Made by a program: the position numbers and the translations under genes. This document shows positions 5,659-13,256 of a stretch of DNA of 58,156 bases, piece by piece. Origin of the DNA: a virus; the IMG/VR virus record IMGVR_UViG_3300021976_000015, positions 1-58,156 of that record; one strand, written 5' to 3'. A model generated the notes under the pieces. It did not search any database. It was not told the origin of the DNA and was given only the letters and a program-made list of their open reading frames with translations. Numbering within the stretch: position 1 is the first letter of the stretch; every line of letters begins with the position of its first letter.

Positions 5659-6792
5659 ATGGCATTTTCAGCAATGGAAATTTTAGACCAAACAATGACC
5701 GATATGCAGGATTCTTTTGTCCAGAGTGGACAACTTTCGCAACAGTCCAGGGTGATCAACAAGCATGGGACGGCACGGATCACCAGCGGGAAGAAACCCA
5801 AGACGGTAAGTAAGGCCATCCACCCGTGGAGCAAGATCGAAGCCGTCTACGTGGAAGGTCTTCCAGAGACCCACAAAGATGGAAGAACGATCCTCAACTA
5901 CCCGAGTCACCAGGCGGTAGCGGACTTGTTCGCGATCAGTGTCGCGACAGTCCGGCAGAGGGCAGCACGAGAACAGTGGACAACCAGGCGAGAACAACAT
6001 CAGGCACAACTTGCCGCGCAGAGGCGACAGGAACGTCATCGGGAACTTGCTCAGTACGCCAGTGACATCGATGAGAAAGCCGTACATCTCAGTCGTACGG
6101 GGCTTTCCATCGTTCAGGCACGCATCTTGGAGCTTGCCGAGAAAGCCAAGGATCGCGAGATCTGGAAGGAAGACAAGCAACTCTGTGAAGCAAGCGGTAC
6201 ACGGTTCATCCGACCCGAACCCAAGCCGGTTGACGCGAGGGAACTTGACCAACTTGCCGCAGCCGCAACCAAGTGGCATGCGTTGGGTAGACAGGGTTTA
6301 GGCGATGACGTCACGAAGCTTCAGATAACCGGTCCAGACGGTGGACCCGTCCAAACCATTCATGCGCACATGGTCAAGGAAGACCCAGAACGCTTGTCAA
6401 AGGTCCTCGATGCCCTGAAGAGAAGCAACGTCCTCACTGCCCTCATGGGTATGGAGGAACCGATAGAAGCCGAACTTGTGGACGAGATCCCTTACACAGC
6501 GGCAATCGAAGTCATTCCCGACCCATACGAGCACATGACCCAAGAGAACGGGTACGACATCCAATCGGCAGATGCGGGGGTAGGTAGAGGAGAAGATCAG
6601 GGGGTAGGTAGAGGGGATGTCATTCTAGAAACCCCCTCAGATCAACCGAGAGCAATCAAGCACGTCATCCCACCCATTGACCCCAACCCCCTGGGGTTAA
6701 GTCCTCAGAATCAAGCTGAGAGGGATGTGGGGGTAGATACGGGGGTTAGAAGGGTGACCCCAACAAGACGCACGAGGAAGACGCGGGAGTAA
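5659..6792 (+). CDS. Putative terminase small subunit (HTH protein)
   Basis: 377 aa; an AGGAGGGCGAAA ribosome binding site precedes the ATG. Residues about 76-110 hold an HTH of the kind seen at the start of terminase small subunits (QAVADLFAISVATVRQRAAR, then EQW), followed by a Gln/Arg-rich helical stretch. The last 100 residues are low complexity and include GVGRG twice, encoded by a GGGGTAGGTAGAGG DNA repeat. A small terminase would recognise packaging sites and recruit the large subunit, encoded about 9.4 kb downstream. Alternatively another HTH regulator. The stop overlaps the next ATG (TAATG). Confidence 0.55.
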   Translation: MAFSAMEILDQTMTDMQDSFVQSGQLSQQSRVINKHGTARITSGKKPKTVSKAIHPWSKIEAVYVEGLPETHKDGRTILNYPSHQAVADLFAISVATVRQRAAREQWTTRREQHQAQLAAQRRQERHRELAQYASDIDEKAVHLSRTGLSIVQARILELAEKAKDREIWKEDKQLCEASGTRFIRPEPKPVDARELDQLAAAATKWHALGRQGLGDDVTKLQITGPDGGPVQTIHAHMVKEDPERLSKVLDALKRSNVLTALMGMEEPIEAELVDEIPYTAAIEVIPDPYEHMTQENGYDIQSADAGVGRGEDQGVGRGDVILETPSDQPRAIKHVIPPIDPNPLGLSPQNQAERDVGVDTGVRRVTPTRRTRKTRE

Positions 6793-7190
6793 TGCCCACA
6801 CACAACAGGTACGGGTATGCGGGTACCCACTACACGGACTACACCCGGATAGACAGGGAGTGGCAGGGGGAAGCCGCGTGTGTGGGTAGGTACAGGTTCT
6901 TTGATCACCAGGCCACAAAGGTGGAAAGGCAGGTAGGTAGGGGGATCTGCATACGGGAGTGCACGGTGAGGAAGGAATGCAGGGTGTACGCATACCAACT
7001 CACACCCCATGACAGGGTGGGATGGGGAGTAATAGCAGGGATGAATGTGAGTGGAACAGGGGTGATAGGTACCCGTACACATACCCCCCTACCTATACCC
7101 CCTATGCCCCTGCCCCTACCTATAGGCATACCCCTACCTACCACTGCACCTATAGGCACCTGCATAAAGGCACTATCCACTTTGGAATAG
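6792..7190 (+). CDS. WhiB-like protein with unusual cysteine spacing
   Basis: 132 aa. Residues about 22-84 match the WhiB family of actinobacterial iron-sulfur transcription factors: EWQGEAAC (C30), then GICIRECTVRKEC (C53, C57, C63) and VGWGVIAGM in place of the usual GVWGG turn. WhiB proteins normally have C-x2-C-x5-C; here it is C-x3-C-x5-C. Residues 85-132 are a Pro/Leu/Ile repeat tail (PLPIPPMPLPLP), encoded by CCCCTACCTA repeats. It may compete with host WhiB proteins for the sigma factor. Overlaps the preceding stop by one base. Confidence 0.72.
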   Translation: MPTHNRYGYAGTHYTDYTRIDREWQGEAACVGRYRFFDHQATKVERQVGRGICIRECTVRKECRVYAYQLTPHDRVGWGVIAGMNVSGTGVIGTRTHTPLPIPPMPLPLPIGIPLPTTAPIGTCIKALSTLE

Positions 7191-7263
7191 GCAGGGAAGG
7201 CAATGGGGTATGTGCATTGATAAAGAATGTATGTCCATTGTGGAAAAGTGAGAAAAGTTTTAA

Positions 7264-7291
7264 TGGGGTGGCTGGTGGGAGAAACACCCCA
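7264..7291 (+). terminator. Hairpin downstream of WhiB-like gene
   Basis: TGGGGTG (7264-7270) and CACCCCA (7285-7291) pair with a 14-nt loop, 74 nt after the WhiB-like gene. There is a T-run before it but none after, so it is a weak terminator candidate or a transcript-end stabiliser. Confidence 0.3.
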
Positions 7292-7318
7292 AACACAACC
7301 AGCACTCATACATATTAA

Positions 7319-7743
7319 CTAGGGTCATCGCCACCTACGTCATGATCAAGCACCACCTCAAAGACTAACCACCTCAAAACAAAGGACCTAGGGTCATACA
7401 CACTTAGGTCATGAAGCAAGGTGTACACTGAAGTTTCCTCTGGCCAGGAGATCGAAGGTCCCGAGGTCCCGAAGGGGAGCAAGACGCAGGGATCTACGCC
7501 CCCATGTAGACACCCCGAACTTGCTCCCCTTCCCCATGTCCAAGATGGGCATGTTCGTCCAAGACCTCTGAGAGCTTGCGTGTCTTCAGGGGTTACCCAG
7601 GACACCAGGTGAGGGCTGTTAGGCCCGTAGAGACGATCCTGTGGCGATGAGGGGCATGACCTGCACGTATGGAGTGCCCCCTCCACCAAATTTTGCTGCC
7701 TCCCACACCCCTGTACCGTCTTGTACTATCTACCTAGGGTCAT
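7319..7743 (+). repeat. Three CTAGGGTCAT direct repeats in a 0.6-kb intergenic region
   Basis: CTAGGGTCAT occurs at 7319-7328, 7388-7397 and 7734-7743, with a related CTTAGGTCAT near 7405. The interval 7191-7785 has no convincing gene. The last copy lies about 40 nt before the start of the long plus-strand operon. These are plausible operator or sigma-factor contact sites, but no -35/-10 pair can be assigned with confidence. Confidence 0.4.
7471..7532 (+). other. Long perfect hairpin in intergenic region
   Basis: GAAGGGGAGCAAG (7471-7483) and its exact complement (7520-7532) form a 13-bp stem around a 36-nt loop containing C-rich runs. Repeated GGTCCCGA lies just upstream. No T-tract follows, so it is more likely a structured RNA or DNA site than a terminator. 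Confidence 0.45.
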
Positions 7744-7785
7744 CAGGACCATGGTGAAGGTACGAGGAGGAAGAGGTACGGCGTG

Positions 7786-8451
7786 ATGGAAGACGTGTAC
7801 GACCCCACCGATGACGTGGACACCGATGAGTACGGGTGGGAGGACACCGAAGGCAACCTCCAGGACCTGCTCTACCTACTCCGGTGTGAGGAGGAGGGGT
7901 GTGACTTCAGGAAGCAGACGAACTTCCCCGCGACGCGAAACCTTCATCGGCGTATCCATGCCAACCAACACGGCCACCAGAACTTCTGGGAAGCCGAGAT
8001 TCAACATGTTCGAACCAAAGAAGAACAAATTCATGGGCATGCCAAGGAAAAACAGATGTTGGTGCACGACCTACAAGAGACCTTGGACGAACTTCGACAG
8101 GAAACGGATGTGTTCGGCTTGAGTGACTGGCAGCTCATCTCCATGTGGATCCCCATGTACCCCGTGGAGGAGAGGTACTACTTCCCGCGCGGAAGTCGGT
8201 TGGTGGGTGTTCATCTCAACGACGAGAACAACGTGAGCCTCACCGTCATGCAGGCCAGCGAAGAACTTCCGCCCGAGGAGCATGTTCTCGGTTCGGTGGT
8301 TTCTCCCGGACGACCAACACTTCCCGCGAACACCACCTACATCGGTTCGGTGAACTTCCCGCTTCCCGACGGGAAGTGGAGTGGGATGGGTAACCGTCCC
8401 TACCGGACCATTCACTACTTGGACACCATCGTTCGCGGAGATGAAAAGTGA
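7786..8451 (+). CDS. Hypothetical protein with C2H2-like motif
   Basis: 221 aa from the ATG at 7786 (GTG at 7783 is an alternative), preceded by GGAGGAAGAGG. Residues about 34-60 hold CEEEGC followed by LHRRIHANQH, spaced like a C2H2 zinc finger, then a charged helix (about 65-105) and a beta-rich C-terminal half. First gene of the long operon that carries the paralogue arrays. Function unknown. Confidence 0.75.
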   Translation: MEDVYDPTDDVDTDEYGWEDTEGNLQDLLYLLRCEEEGCDFRKQTNFPATRNLHRRIHANQHGHQNFWEAEIQHVRTKEEQIHGHAKEKQMLVHDLQETLDELRQETDVFGLSDWQLISMWIPMYPVEERYYFPRGSRLVGVHLNDENNVSLTVMQASEELPPEEHVLGSVVSPGRPTLPANTTYIGSVNFPLPDGKWSGMGNRPYRTIHYLDTIVRGDEK

Positions 8452-8455
8452 ACAT

Positions 8456-8523
8456 GGGTGTTCGATTTTTAGTTTGATGGGTGTCAAGACAAGAAGTTGG
8501 TGAAAAGAAGGAAAGCGAACACC
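8456..8523 (+). other. Inverted repeat between first operon gene and array A
   Basis: GGTGTTCG (near 8457-8464) pairs with CGAACACC (8516-8523); TGTTCGATTTT also recurs as a direct repeat near 8459 and 8526. The 124-nt gap may hold a processing or attenuation structure; no terminator T-run is present. Confidence 0.3.
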
Positions 8524-8575
8524 ACTGTTCGATTTTCATGAAGGACCAGAACTTACGAAGAAGGAGGAAAACCCA

Positions 8576-8842
8576 GTGCCAGAAGCAAAAGAAGGAAGTT
8601 TTGACGAAGACGCCTACCAACAGGAGTTGGAAGACTTCTACTTCGCGGATCTCAAGATGAGTTTGACCAGCCACTACCGAAGCGCCTATGGAAGCAAACA
8701 AGGCAGTGCGGTGTGGAAGAACGACGACGATCTGAACGAGATCTCCCGAACGTTGGCCATGTACCTCGCCTACGGGCGGAAGCAAGACATCTCCTACCCG
8801 TTGAGGATCAAGTTTCGCGAAAGTGCGATGAGGCAGTCGTGA
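8576..8842 (+). CDS. Array A paralogue 1
   Basis: 88 aa from GTG (AAGGAGGAAAACCCA site). Family A pattern: an acidic N-terminal helix, a central VW segment, a helix with LAMYLAY, then a C-terminal strand YPLRIKFR and a short basic tail. I do not recognise the family. Stop and next GTG overlap (GTGA). Confidence 0.75.
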   Translation: MPEAKEGSFDEDAYQQELEDFYFADLKMSLTSHYRSAYGSKQGSAVWKNDDDLNEISRTLAMYLAYGRKQDISYPLRIKFRESAMRQS

Positions 8843-9105
8843 ACTTTGACGAGAAGGACTACATCCAGGCGCAGAAGGAGTACTTCCGCGACAACCTTGC
8901 CGACAACATGCAGATCTTCTACGGCGTCATAGGAAAGGACGACCAGGGACGCGACACGTACACCGGGGAAATAGCGTGGAACACCAAGGAACTTCTTCTG
9001 GCCCGTGCACACGTGTTGGCGAACTACCTGGCCACCGAACGTGACCACCACACCCCGTATCCGCTCACCATCAAGTTCCGTCACACCACCAGGAGGGAGA
9101 TGTAG
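8839..9105 (+). CDS. Array A paralogue 2
   Basis: 88 aa from a GTG overlapping the previous stop. Same layout as paralogue 1: FFD/YF-type helix, EIAW at the centre, ARAHVLANYLA helix, YPLTIKFRHTTRR at the C-terminus. Identity to neighbours is low outside the end motif, so duplication is old or diversification fast. Function unknown. Confidence 0.73.
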   Translation: MNFDEKDYIQAQKEYFRDNLADNMQIFYGVIGKDDQGRDTYTGEIAWNTKELLLARAHVLANYLATERDHHTPYPLTIKFRHTTRREM

Positions 9106-9351
9106 ATGGAGTTCGACGAGATCGAGTACAGCAACAAAGTCGATGAGCTAAACGCGGAGTCCATCGCGAGCACCTTCCAGTGGAAGCACGGCAACGCCAG
9201 GCCGTGGAAGGGGAAGTTCGAGTGGGACGACAGGGAAGTCCTTCTTGGAGAAGCACGTCTTTTCGCCAACTACATCCGGATGTCCAAGACGAACTTCAAC
9301 TACCCGATCACGATCAAGATCAAGCCGACCCTGAAGAAGGTGGAGGAGTGA
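9106..9351 (+). CDS. Array A paralogue 3
   Basis: 81 aa; the ATG directly follows the previous TAG. Central KFEWDD, helix EARLFANYI, then YPITIKIKPTLKKV. The C-terminal PxLKKV tail is shared closely with paralogue 5. Stop overlaps the next ATG. Confidence 0.75.
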   Translation: MEFDEIEYSNKVDELNAESIASTFQWKHGNARPWKGKFEWDDREVLLGEARLFANYIRMSKTNFNYPITIKIKPTLKKVEE

Positions 9352-9596
9352 TGGACGACGAGTTCGACGACCAGGACTACTTCGCGCACCTGGAAACGAT
9401 CATCTACCAGATGGTGAAGTTCCAGATGACCAAGAACTACGGGCGCGGAGATGGAAGTGGCATCTTCGCGTGGGCCGAAGAACCACAACTTGGTGTGGTT
9501 GCCCGGCACCTCGCGCGAGTGTCGAAGGCGACGATCCAAACCAACCTCTACCCGCTCACCATCCGGACCAAGCCCATGGCGAAGAGGGTGATCTAG
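9351..9596 (+). CDS. Array A paralogue 4
   Basis: 81 aa from an ATG overlapping the previous TGA by one base. Central GIFAWAEE, helix ARHLARVS, then YPLTIRTKPMAKRVI. The DNA around its stop (9571-9601) is nearly identical to that at the end of paralogue 5 (9781-9811), including TGATCTAGATGAA. Confidence 0.75.
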   Translation: MDDEFDDQDYFAHLETIIYQMVKFQMTKNYGRGDGSGIFAWAEEPQLGVVARHLARVSKATIQTNLYPLTIRTKPMAKRVI

Positions 9597-9806
9597 ATGA
9601 ACATCCGCGAGATTTCGCAACACATCTTCCGGTACATGTCCCACCAGTACGGGGAGGAAGCCAACACAGGCGTCTTCATGTGGGCAACCGCCGGACGTCT
9701 CGATGACATGGCCGATGACTTGGCGTCGTACATCAACCACCAAGGGCGGATCGAGCCAGTTCCGATTCACATCAAGATCAAGCCCGTCCTGAAGAAGGTG
9801 ATCTAG
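9597..9806 (+). CDS. Array A paralogue 5
   Basis: 69 aa, the shortest member, lacking most of the N-terminal acidic segment. Central GVFMWATA, helix MADDLASYI, then VPIHIKIKPVLKKVI. ATG follows the previous TAG with no gap, so translation must be coupled. Confidence 0.74.
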   Translation: MNIREISQHIFRYMSHQYGEEANTGVFMWATAGRLDDMADDLASYINHQGRIEPVPIHIKIKPVLKKVI

Positions 9807-10040
9807 ATGAAGGTGAAGATCGATAAGAACTACTTGGAAGCACTCATCTCCGACTACATCGTCCTCAACTACGGGTTCGACGAGTACGGAACTCCCAAGG
9901 ACGAGAAGTTCGAATACCACGGGGATGCCGATTACGCGGCAGAAGAGCTTGCCGAGCACCTCATCGCGAACACCCACACGTGGGCACATTTGCCGGAAGT
10001 GCAACTCGTGATCAAGGCAAGAAGAGGAGTGAAGCGATGA
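9807..10040 (+). CDS. Array A paralogue 6, linking A and B tails
   Basis: 77 aa. Central KFEYHG, helix AAEELAEHLIA, then VQLVIKARRGVKR. The final strand and RRGV tail resemble array B members (VTIKYRRGV, ITLRVRRGV) more than the PxxKKV tails of its neighbours, which suggests both arrays derive from one ancestor. Stop overlaps next ATG. Confidence 0.73.
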   Translation: MKVKIDKNYLEALISDYIVLNYGFDEYGTPKDEKFEYHGDADYAAEELAEHLIANTHTWAHLPEVQLVIKARRGVKR

Positions 10041-10264
10041 CCGAGGACGAGTTCATGCACCCGCGCGACGAGATCGCCGGGTATCTCTACGGCCGGTTCG
10101 AGTTCGACCGTGAGGACGACAGCTACGTGATCCAGGCCGATGCGTTCGAGGACGTCATCGATTGGCTTGCCGCGAAGATCCAGAACGAGACGGACGCCTG
10201 CAAGATCGAGGTGGGACTTCTGCGCGAAGAACTGGACAAGGCCAACGCGCGGGGTGCGAAGTGA
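10037..10264 (+). CDS. Hypothetical protein inside array A
   Basis: 75 aa from an ATG overlapping the previous stop. It keeps an acidic start and an IDWLAAKI helix but lacks the C-terminal IK strand, ending instead in a charged helix (LREELDKANARGAK). It may be a truncated array member or an unrelated insert. GTGA overlap with the next gene. Confidence 0.68.
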   Translation: MTEDEFMHPRDEIAGYLYGRFEFDREDDSYVIQADAFEDVIDWLAAKIQNETDACKIEVGLLREELDKANARGAK

Positions 10265-10497
10265 ACCTGTCCCAGCGCGCCATCGCCAACCTCATCGCGA
10301 ACCACTTCGTGAGTCACTACTCGATGCAGAGCGTGCAACGAGGCAGCTTCGTCTGGAGGAGCCCCGACCAGCTCGACTTCATGGTCGTCCGTCTCGCCGC
10401 GACGATCCGAAGCGCCGACCACTTGGCGTCGCCCATGCCACGGTCTATCCCGCTCGTGATCAAGACCCTGCCCAAGACAAGGAAGATCGATGGATGA
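10261..10497 (+). CDS. Array A paralogue 7
   Basis: 78 aa from GTG. Central GSFVWRSP, helix VVRLAATIR, then IPLVIKTLPKTRK: a good family A match after the odd gene before it. Its stop TGA lies inside an ATGGATGA overlap with the next small gene. Confidence 0.72.
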   Translation: MNLSQRAIANLIANHFVSHYSMQSVQRGSFVWRSPDQLDFMVVRLAATIRSADHLASPMPRSIPLVIKTLPKTRKIDG

Positions 10498-10639
10498 CAA
10501 CCAGAAACCAGCCGAGACCACCACTCAGTACGTCTTCAGGGTGCTGGAGAAGGAGATCGGCCCGGAGTACGCGAACGAAGTGATGAACGCCCTTTACGAG
10601 GAGTTCGTCGAGGACGAGAAGGAGCACCGCGATGGATGA
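10490..10639 (+). CDS. Small acidic hypothetical protein
   Basis: 49 aa. Both its start and its stop sit in the same 8-nt arrangement, ATGGATGA, shared with the genes on each side. Contains YVFRVLEKEIG and an acidic, helical C-terminus. Too short for many gene finders, but the tight overlaps and codon pattern support it. Function unknown. Confidence 0.6.
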   Translation: MDDNQKPAETTTQYVFRVLEKEIGPEYANEVMNALYEEFVEDEKEHRDG

Positions 10640-11642
10640 GTTCCGCACGGCCCTCCTAGAGGCCCTGTACGCGAATCTGAAGGACGAACACCAGGTGGCC
10701 GTAGACCCGGCCACCTTCGAGAAGTTCCGCCAGTACGAGTCCCCCCAGCGGCACCGGACCTTTCACGGCAAGACCTACGAACGTCCTGCTACCAACGAGG
10801 AGGTCATCGATGCCCTTCTTCCCACCATCACGCACTGGATGACGAGCGGGAAGTTCGCCCAAGAGTTGAGGAAGGCCCTCGCCGAGCAGACCAAGCAGAT
10901 CACCAAGGAAGTACAGGAGCACGACAGCGAAACCTTCGGCGCGAAGATCAAGACCAAGCGTCGCGAGGAAGGGTTGTCGCTGAGAGACCTCAGTGACCTG
11001 ATCGGGGTGTCCCCCATGGTCCTGTCGCGAACAGAACGCGGCGGAATGCCCCACGTGCGGCACTACAAGACCATCCGCGACTGGTTGAACAAGAACGACG
11101 ACGACTTCGTCAACCCCGAGATCACGAGTGCACCGATGTCCGAGGACGACCGTTACTGGATGAACCAAGCCGCATCGACGGTCACCAAGAAGGCAGACGA
11201 GAAGGGCGGTCGCCCGGACTGGGTGACCAGTGAAGAAGAGAAGCCGGTGCCGCCGTGGGCAAAGGATGCAAGCAAGCGAGCGGCAGAACCCCCCTCCACA
11301 GTTTCCAGCACAGTGGAAAGTGGTTATGAGCTTTTAAAAGACACCTCAAACTTCTATGAAGAAGACGAAGACCCCGAGTACATCAAGGGTCTGCTTGAAG
11401 AAGCGCGACGTGTAGGTCAGACAGGCAAGACCATGCCGCCGATGGAACCCGACCCGGATCTGATCCTGAACTTCGAGGAAGCACCGAGATGTCCGTACGG
11501 GGCCAAGGGATGTTCGTGTCGTGGCGATGCCGACCTGTACTACTGCCCAACAGGAGGCGAGAACGAGCATCCCGTGCACGGGGGCTTCGACGTGTGTTGC
11601 GTTCACCCCGAACTTCACGAACCTCCCAGGGAGGGGAAGTGA
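10632..11642 (+). CDS. XRE-family HTH DNA-binding protein
   Basis: 336 aa. Residues about 98-155 form a Cro/CI-type HTH: KRREEGLSLRDLSDLIGVSP then VLSRTERGG. The N-terminal 95 residues are helical; the region after the HTH is charged and disordered. The last 60 residues have several cysteines (CPYGAKGCSC, YYCP, VCCVH) that may bind zinc. It sits exactly between arrays A and B and could regulate them; it has no clear repressor oligomerisation domain. GTGA overlap with array B. Confidence 0.75.
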   Translation: MDEFRTALLEALYANLKDEHQVAVDPATFEKFRQYESPQRHRTFHGKTYERPATNEEVIDALLPTITHWMTSGKFAQELRKALAEQTKQITKEVQEHDSETFGAKIKTKRREEGLSLRDLSDLIGVSPMVLSRTERGGMPHVRHYKTIRDWLNKNDDDFVNPEITSAPMSEDDRYWMNQAASTVTKKADEKGGRPDWVTSEEEKPVPPWAKDASKRAAEPPSTVSSTVESGYELLKDTSNFYEEDEDPEYIKGLLEEARRVGQTGKTMPPMEPDPDLILNFEEAPRCPYGAKGCSCRGDADLYYCPTGGENEHPVHGGFDVCCVHPELHEPPREGK

Positions 11643-11902
11643 AGCCCGACAAGCCCCTTCCATGGACCGGGTGGAAAGTCATCTCCGTCGTCGCGATAGC
11701 CAGACCCGGAGAAGCAGACCACCGCGTCAGGGACAGGTGTGACGCCATGCTTCAGGCATCGGCGGCCCGGTATCACTACAGGCAGATCGATTGGCGAACG
11801 GTGACCTACGTAACGCAGGACCGCCGCTTCACACAAGCCAGCGTGACTCTGGTTACCCCTACCTTGCTGACTGTCTGGGATCGCCGATGGAGGTACACAT
11901 GA
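11639..11902 (+). CDS. Array B paralogue 1
   Basis: 87 aa from GTG; a longer frame to 11489 would overlap the HTH gene. Family B pattern: variable N-terminus, a D-W-R-T-type turn (QIDWRTVTYV), a beta strand rich in V/T, then a C-terminal VWDRRWRY. Function unknown. Confidence 0.7.
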   Translation: MKPDKPLPWTGWKVISVVAIARPGEADHRVRDRCDAMLQASAARYHYRQIDWRTVTYVTQDRRFTQASVTLVTPTLLTVWDRRWRYT

Positions 11903-12195
11903 CATCCCTTCTGGTTAACGGCATCTACCTGCACATGAAGCGAACCTGGAGCATCGGTAGCGACACCATCTACATCAGCGGCCTGACGTCCAACGAGGTC
12001 GACACCATCGTCTATCTCAACTTGACCAACATCACGGAGAAGCTTGACGCCGAACCGGACTGGGATTCGCTTGTCGTGAGTTGCACGTACCCGGTTGGTC
12101 GTCCTCACGTAGCAAACGCGTGGGTCACCGTGACACGGAAAGCCAAGATCGTCCTCTTCAACCGCCGGGGGAGGTATCCGCGATGTACCCCCTGA
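11899..12195 (+). CDS. Array B paralogue 2
   Basis: 98 aa, ATGA overlap with the previous gene. PDWDSLVVSC at the centre and KIVLFNRRGRYPR at the end. The coding end overlaps the next ATG by 13 nt. Confidence 0.73.
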   Translation: MTSLLVNGIYLHMKRTWSIGSDTIYISGLTSNEVDTIVYLNLTNITEKLDAEPDWDSLVVSCTYPVGRPHVANAWVTVTRKAKIVLFNRRGRYPRCTP

Positions 12196-12467
12196 CCAAC
12201 GGGATCGTTCGCGAACGTCCCACTTTCACCGTCTCGACCATCATCTCCTGGGAAGAGGGACGTGCCCAGGTGTCGATAGAAGTTTTCGTCAGGTCGCAGT
12301 TGACGACCAAGGCGCGGGCTTACAAAGCCGTTCCGGATTGGTCCACGTTGCAGATCCATGGTTACGACCATGCAACCCACAGCTACCGGGGTGAAGTCAT
12401 CGTTCAGCGACCACCCTGGATCGTGCTGAGGAACCGCCGAGGGAGGTATATGCGATGGACGAGTTGA
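12183..12467 (+). CDS. Array B paralogue 3
   Basis: 94 aa. PDWSTLQIHG then YRGEVIVQR and WIVLRNRRGRYMR. Its 13-nt overlap with the next gene matches that between paralogues 2 and 3 in length and layout, evidence that the junction was copied with the gene. Confidence 0.75.
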   Translation: MYPLTNGIVRERPTFTVSTIISWEEGRAQVSIEVFVRSQLTTKARAYKAVPDWSTLQIHGYDHATHSYRGEVIVQRPPWIVLRNRRGRYMRWTS

Positions 12468-12739
12468 CCGACGGGATCTTCCGCCAACTCCCAAGTTTCT
12501 ACCTCGACGCCGAGTTGCACTTCCGGGAGAGTCTCAGTGATTTACAGGTCAGAGAAAACTTGAAGTCGGAGTTGGCGTACAAGTCGTCGCGAATGAACCC
12601 CCGGTACATGCTGGACTGGTCAACGTTGCGGATTCGTCGCACGGACCGAGTCGGCAGTGTGTCCACCTATTTGGGTGAAGTCATCGTCTACCAAGCGCCT
12701 CAGGTCGTGCTGAGGAACCGCAGGAAGTGGTACCTGTGA
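12455..12739 (+). CDS. Array B paralogue 4
   Basis: 94 aa. LDWSTLRIRR, YLGEVIVYQ and QVVLRNRRKWYL; the closest relative of paralogue 3 within the array by eye. GTGA overlap with the next gene. Confidence 0.75.
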   Translation: MDELTDGIFRQLPSFYLDAELHFRESLSDLQVRENLKSELAYKSSRMNPRYMLDWSTLRIRRTDRVGSVSTYLGEVIVYQAPQVVLRNRRKWYL

Positions 12740-12993
12740 AATCGAAGACCTTCCCGACCTTCAAGACGGAGTTCCCTCTCGAAGCCAACATCGACAACAC
12801 CAGGGGTATGCGCGACGACGAGATCAGGAAGGAAATGAGGATCATGTTGTCGACCAACGCTTACCTCGTTAATGCCACGCCGAACTGGAACAAGTTCGTG
12901 TGGACACGAGGCGGAGGAGCAGCGTGGGGGCAGGTCTGGTGTCGACGAGCGCCCAAGGCCGTCCTCTACAACAGGAGGGGGCGGTACCTGTGA
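12736..12993 (+). CDS. Array B paralogue 5
   Basis: 85 aa from the GTG that overlaps the previous stop; an in-frame GTG at 12727 lies inside the previous gene. PNWNKFVWTR, GQVWCRR and KAVLYNRRGRYL. The end sequence GGTACCTGTGAA is shared with paralogue 4. Confidence 0.72.
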   Translation: MKSKTFPTFKTEFPLEANIDNTRGMRDDEIRKEMRIMLSTNAYLVNATPNWNKFVWTRGGGAAWGQVWCRRAPKAVLYNRRGRYL

Positions 12994-13256
12994 ACAACAC
13001 CGAAGACCGCTATCACTGGTCCTGGATACGTGTGTCACTACCTCCCCCGCCGCGTCGCAAACGGAAGCACAACGCGATGCGGGACAAGGCCTATGAAGCA
13101 CTCTCCTGGGAGGTGTGGAAAACGCACAAGGCATGGCGCGTCGACGCGAGCCAGTACTGGTGGCACAAGAGGAACGGCGAGTACGGCGCGTACGTAAAAG
13201 CCTTCATCCCGAGAAAGCTCGTGACCCTCAAGTTCCGCCGTGGGAGGGAGTGGTGA
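12990..13256 (+). CDS. Array B paralogue 6
   Basis: 88 aa from GTG. Tryptophan-rich (SWEVWKTHKAWRV, QYWWHK), ending KLVTLKFRRGREW. A proline/arginine-rich stretch (LPPPPRRKRKH) follows the first strand. GTGA overlap with the next gene. Confidence 0.72.
   Translation: MNNTEDRYHWSWIRVSLPPPPRRKRKHNAMRDKAYEALSWEVWKTHKAWRVDASQYWWHKRNGEYGAYVKAFIPRKLVTLKFRRGREW

Noticed and set aside
5683-6279. 198-aa minus-strand ORF opposite the small terminase candidate
   Set aside because: Antisense shadow of a well-supported gene with a strong ribosome binding site.
7734-7756. Minus-strand CTGATGA near 7741, a possible ninth hammerhead
   Set aside because: No GAAA, GTC or closing stems in the right places; the bases belong to the CTAGGGTCAT repeat.
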